From positions 248,001-312,000 of the forward strand of contig OZ246975.1 in NCBI GenBank assembly GCA_965232485.1: DNA of 64,000 bases. Direction: 5' to 3'. Each line of letters starts with the position of its first letter. The first letter of the stretch is position 1. The notes under the pieces are model-generated. The model was not told where the DNA came from. It did not search any database and was given only the letters and a program-made list of their open reading frames with translations. The stretch is from VXPQ01 sp965232485. GTDB lineage: Bacteria; Bacteroidota; Rhodothermia; Rhodothermales; VXPQ01. Below are positions 63,487-64,000 of the stretch, piece by piece. The position numbers and the translations under genes were made by a program.

Positions 63487-63505
63487 GGCTTAATTCAGAT
63501 TATCC
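63487..63505 (-). repeat. IS5-type terminal repeat, degenerate (solo)
   Basis: GGCTTAATTCAGATTATCC resembles the 19-base end with about four differences. It lies in the 92-base gap between the tamB start and the aroB end. Confidence 0.45.
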
Positions 63506-63569
63506 TGAAATAGATACGCCGTCGTTCCGAAATAGTGCCTGTGCGCAAGGCGCTTCGGGCGGTTTTGGG

Positions 63570-64000
63570 TCAGCCGACGACTTCCTGCGCGAACGCCCAG
63601 GCCTTTTCCACCAGACGGGACGGGACATCCCCGGTTACGAAGGCCCGCCCGATTCGCTCGAGCAACACCAGCCGCACTTCGCCGCCGCGCACTTTTTTGT
63701 CCTGCTTCATGGCTTCCGTGAGGTCCGCTATGCTCAGGGCGGCAAGTCCCGGGGGGACCGGGATGCGTCCCACGAGCTGATCGGCGCGAACAGGGTTGAA
63801 ACCCGCCGCGACCTGCCCGGAAAGATACAAGGCGGCCCGCATGCCGGCCGCCACGGCTTCGCCGTGCGTATACGCTCCGTATCCGGCAACCTTTTCGATA
63901 GCGTGCGCGAACGTATGGCCGAAATTCAGAATAGCCCGCCGCCCGGTTTCGAATTCGTCTTCCCGTACGACGCGCACTTTGACGTCTGCTGCGCGAGGAA
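63570..64000 (-). CDS. aroB: 3-dehydroquinate synthase, C-terminal part (runs off the right edge)
   Basis: Only the last about 143 codons are in the window. ILNFGHTFAHAIEK holds the GHTFAHA metal/substrate motif; THGEAVAAGMRAALYLS has the second histidine, and KQDKKVRGGEVRLVLL the conserved KKDKK-like segment. It is the second enzyme of the shikimate pathway. The gene starts beyond the window. Confidence 0.92.
   Translation of the reverse strand, partial: PRAADVKVRVVREDEFETGRRAILNFGHTFAHAIEKVAGYGAYTHGEAVAAGMRAALYLSGQVAAGFNPVRADQLVGRIPVPPGLAALSIADLTEAMKQDKKVRGGEVRLVLLERIGRAFVTGDVPSRLVEKAWAFAQEVVG

Overview
The window looks like the chromosome of a GC-rich marine member of the Bacteroidota/Rhodothermota, probably a Rhodothermia-type organism. 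The evidence is C-terminal type IX secretion (T9SS) sorting domains, a PorV-like protein, a TonB-dependent receptor with an N-terminal carboxypeptidase-like domain but no SusD partner, an alginate-degradation locus and an aerobic haem operon. No rRNA, tRNA or CRISPR array was seen. The lineage call is inference.

Region 1 (1-7.5 kb, all minus strand) is a defence island. It holds a DUF3883-type SNF2 helicase, a three-gene GHKL ATPase / STAS-like DUF4325 / PIN nuclease module, a truncated copy of a DUF1156 DNA methylase, an AbiJ/HEPN-like gene and the intact start of a DUF1156 methylase that runs off the left edge. The AbiJ-like gene lies between two direct-repeat copies of the methylase 5' end. 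The truncated copy overlaps the PIN stop codon by ATGA, so the GHKL-STAS-PIN module was probably coupled directly to the methylase before the AbiJ-like gene arrived.

Region 2 (7.5-20.5 kb) holds a decayed IS5-type end and two giant tandem paralogues of 2320 and 1841 residues. They are built from about 97-residue two-cysteine Ig-like modules (13 versus 8 canonical copies) and end in DUF4402-like and PapD-like parts. Region 3 (20.5-26.3 kb) holds an HD phosphohydrolase, a polysaccharide deacetylase and a NYN nuclease, among debris of a second copy of the region 1 system: two SNF2 fragments and a Swt1-type HEPN gene split by a complete IS5-family element. A 244-bp MITE with TTAA target duplication lies here, and 19-bp IS-type ends are scattered through the window.

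Region 4 (26.3-50 kb) is an alginate utilisation locus. The plus strand carries a PL17 oligoalginate lyase, an SDR reductase, a KdgF-like cupin, TRAP transporter dctP-dctQ-dctM and a FadR-type GntR regulator. The minus strand carries a TonB receptor, a T9SS cargo protein, a PorV-like protein, an outer-membrane barrel, a heparinase II/III-like lyase, a double beta-helix protein and two PL6 lyases. The inferred flow is surface cleavage by PL6 enzymes, outer-membrane uptake, PL17 cleavage to unsaturated monouronate, KdgF/SDR conversion towards 2-keto-3-deoxygluconate, and TRAP uptake. A shared 17-19 bp motif before three of the genes may be the regulator's operator.

Region 5 (50.4-64 kb) is core metabolism: a polyprenol/phytol-kinase-like protein, hemE, an RluA-type pseudouridine synthase, hemF, hemH, hemL, a NagB/PIG-L fusion, tamB and the C-terminal part of aroB.
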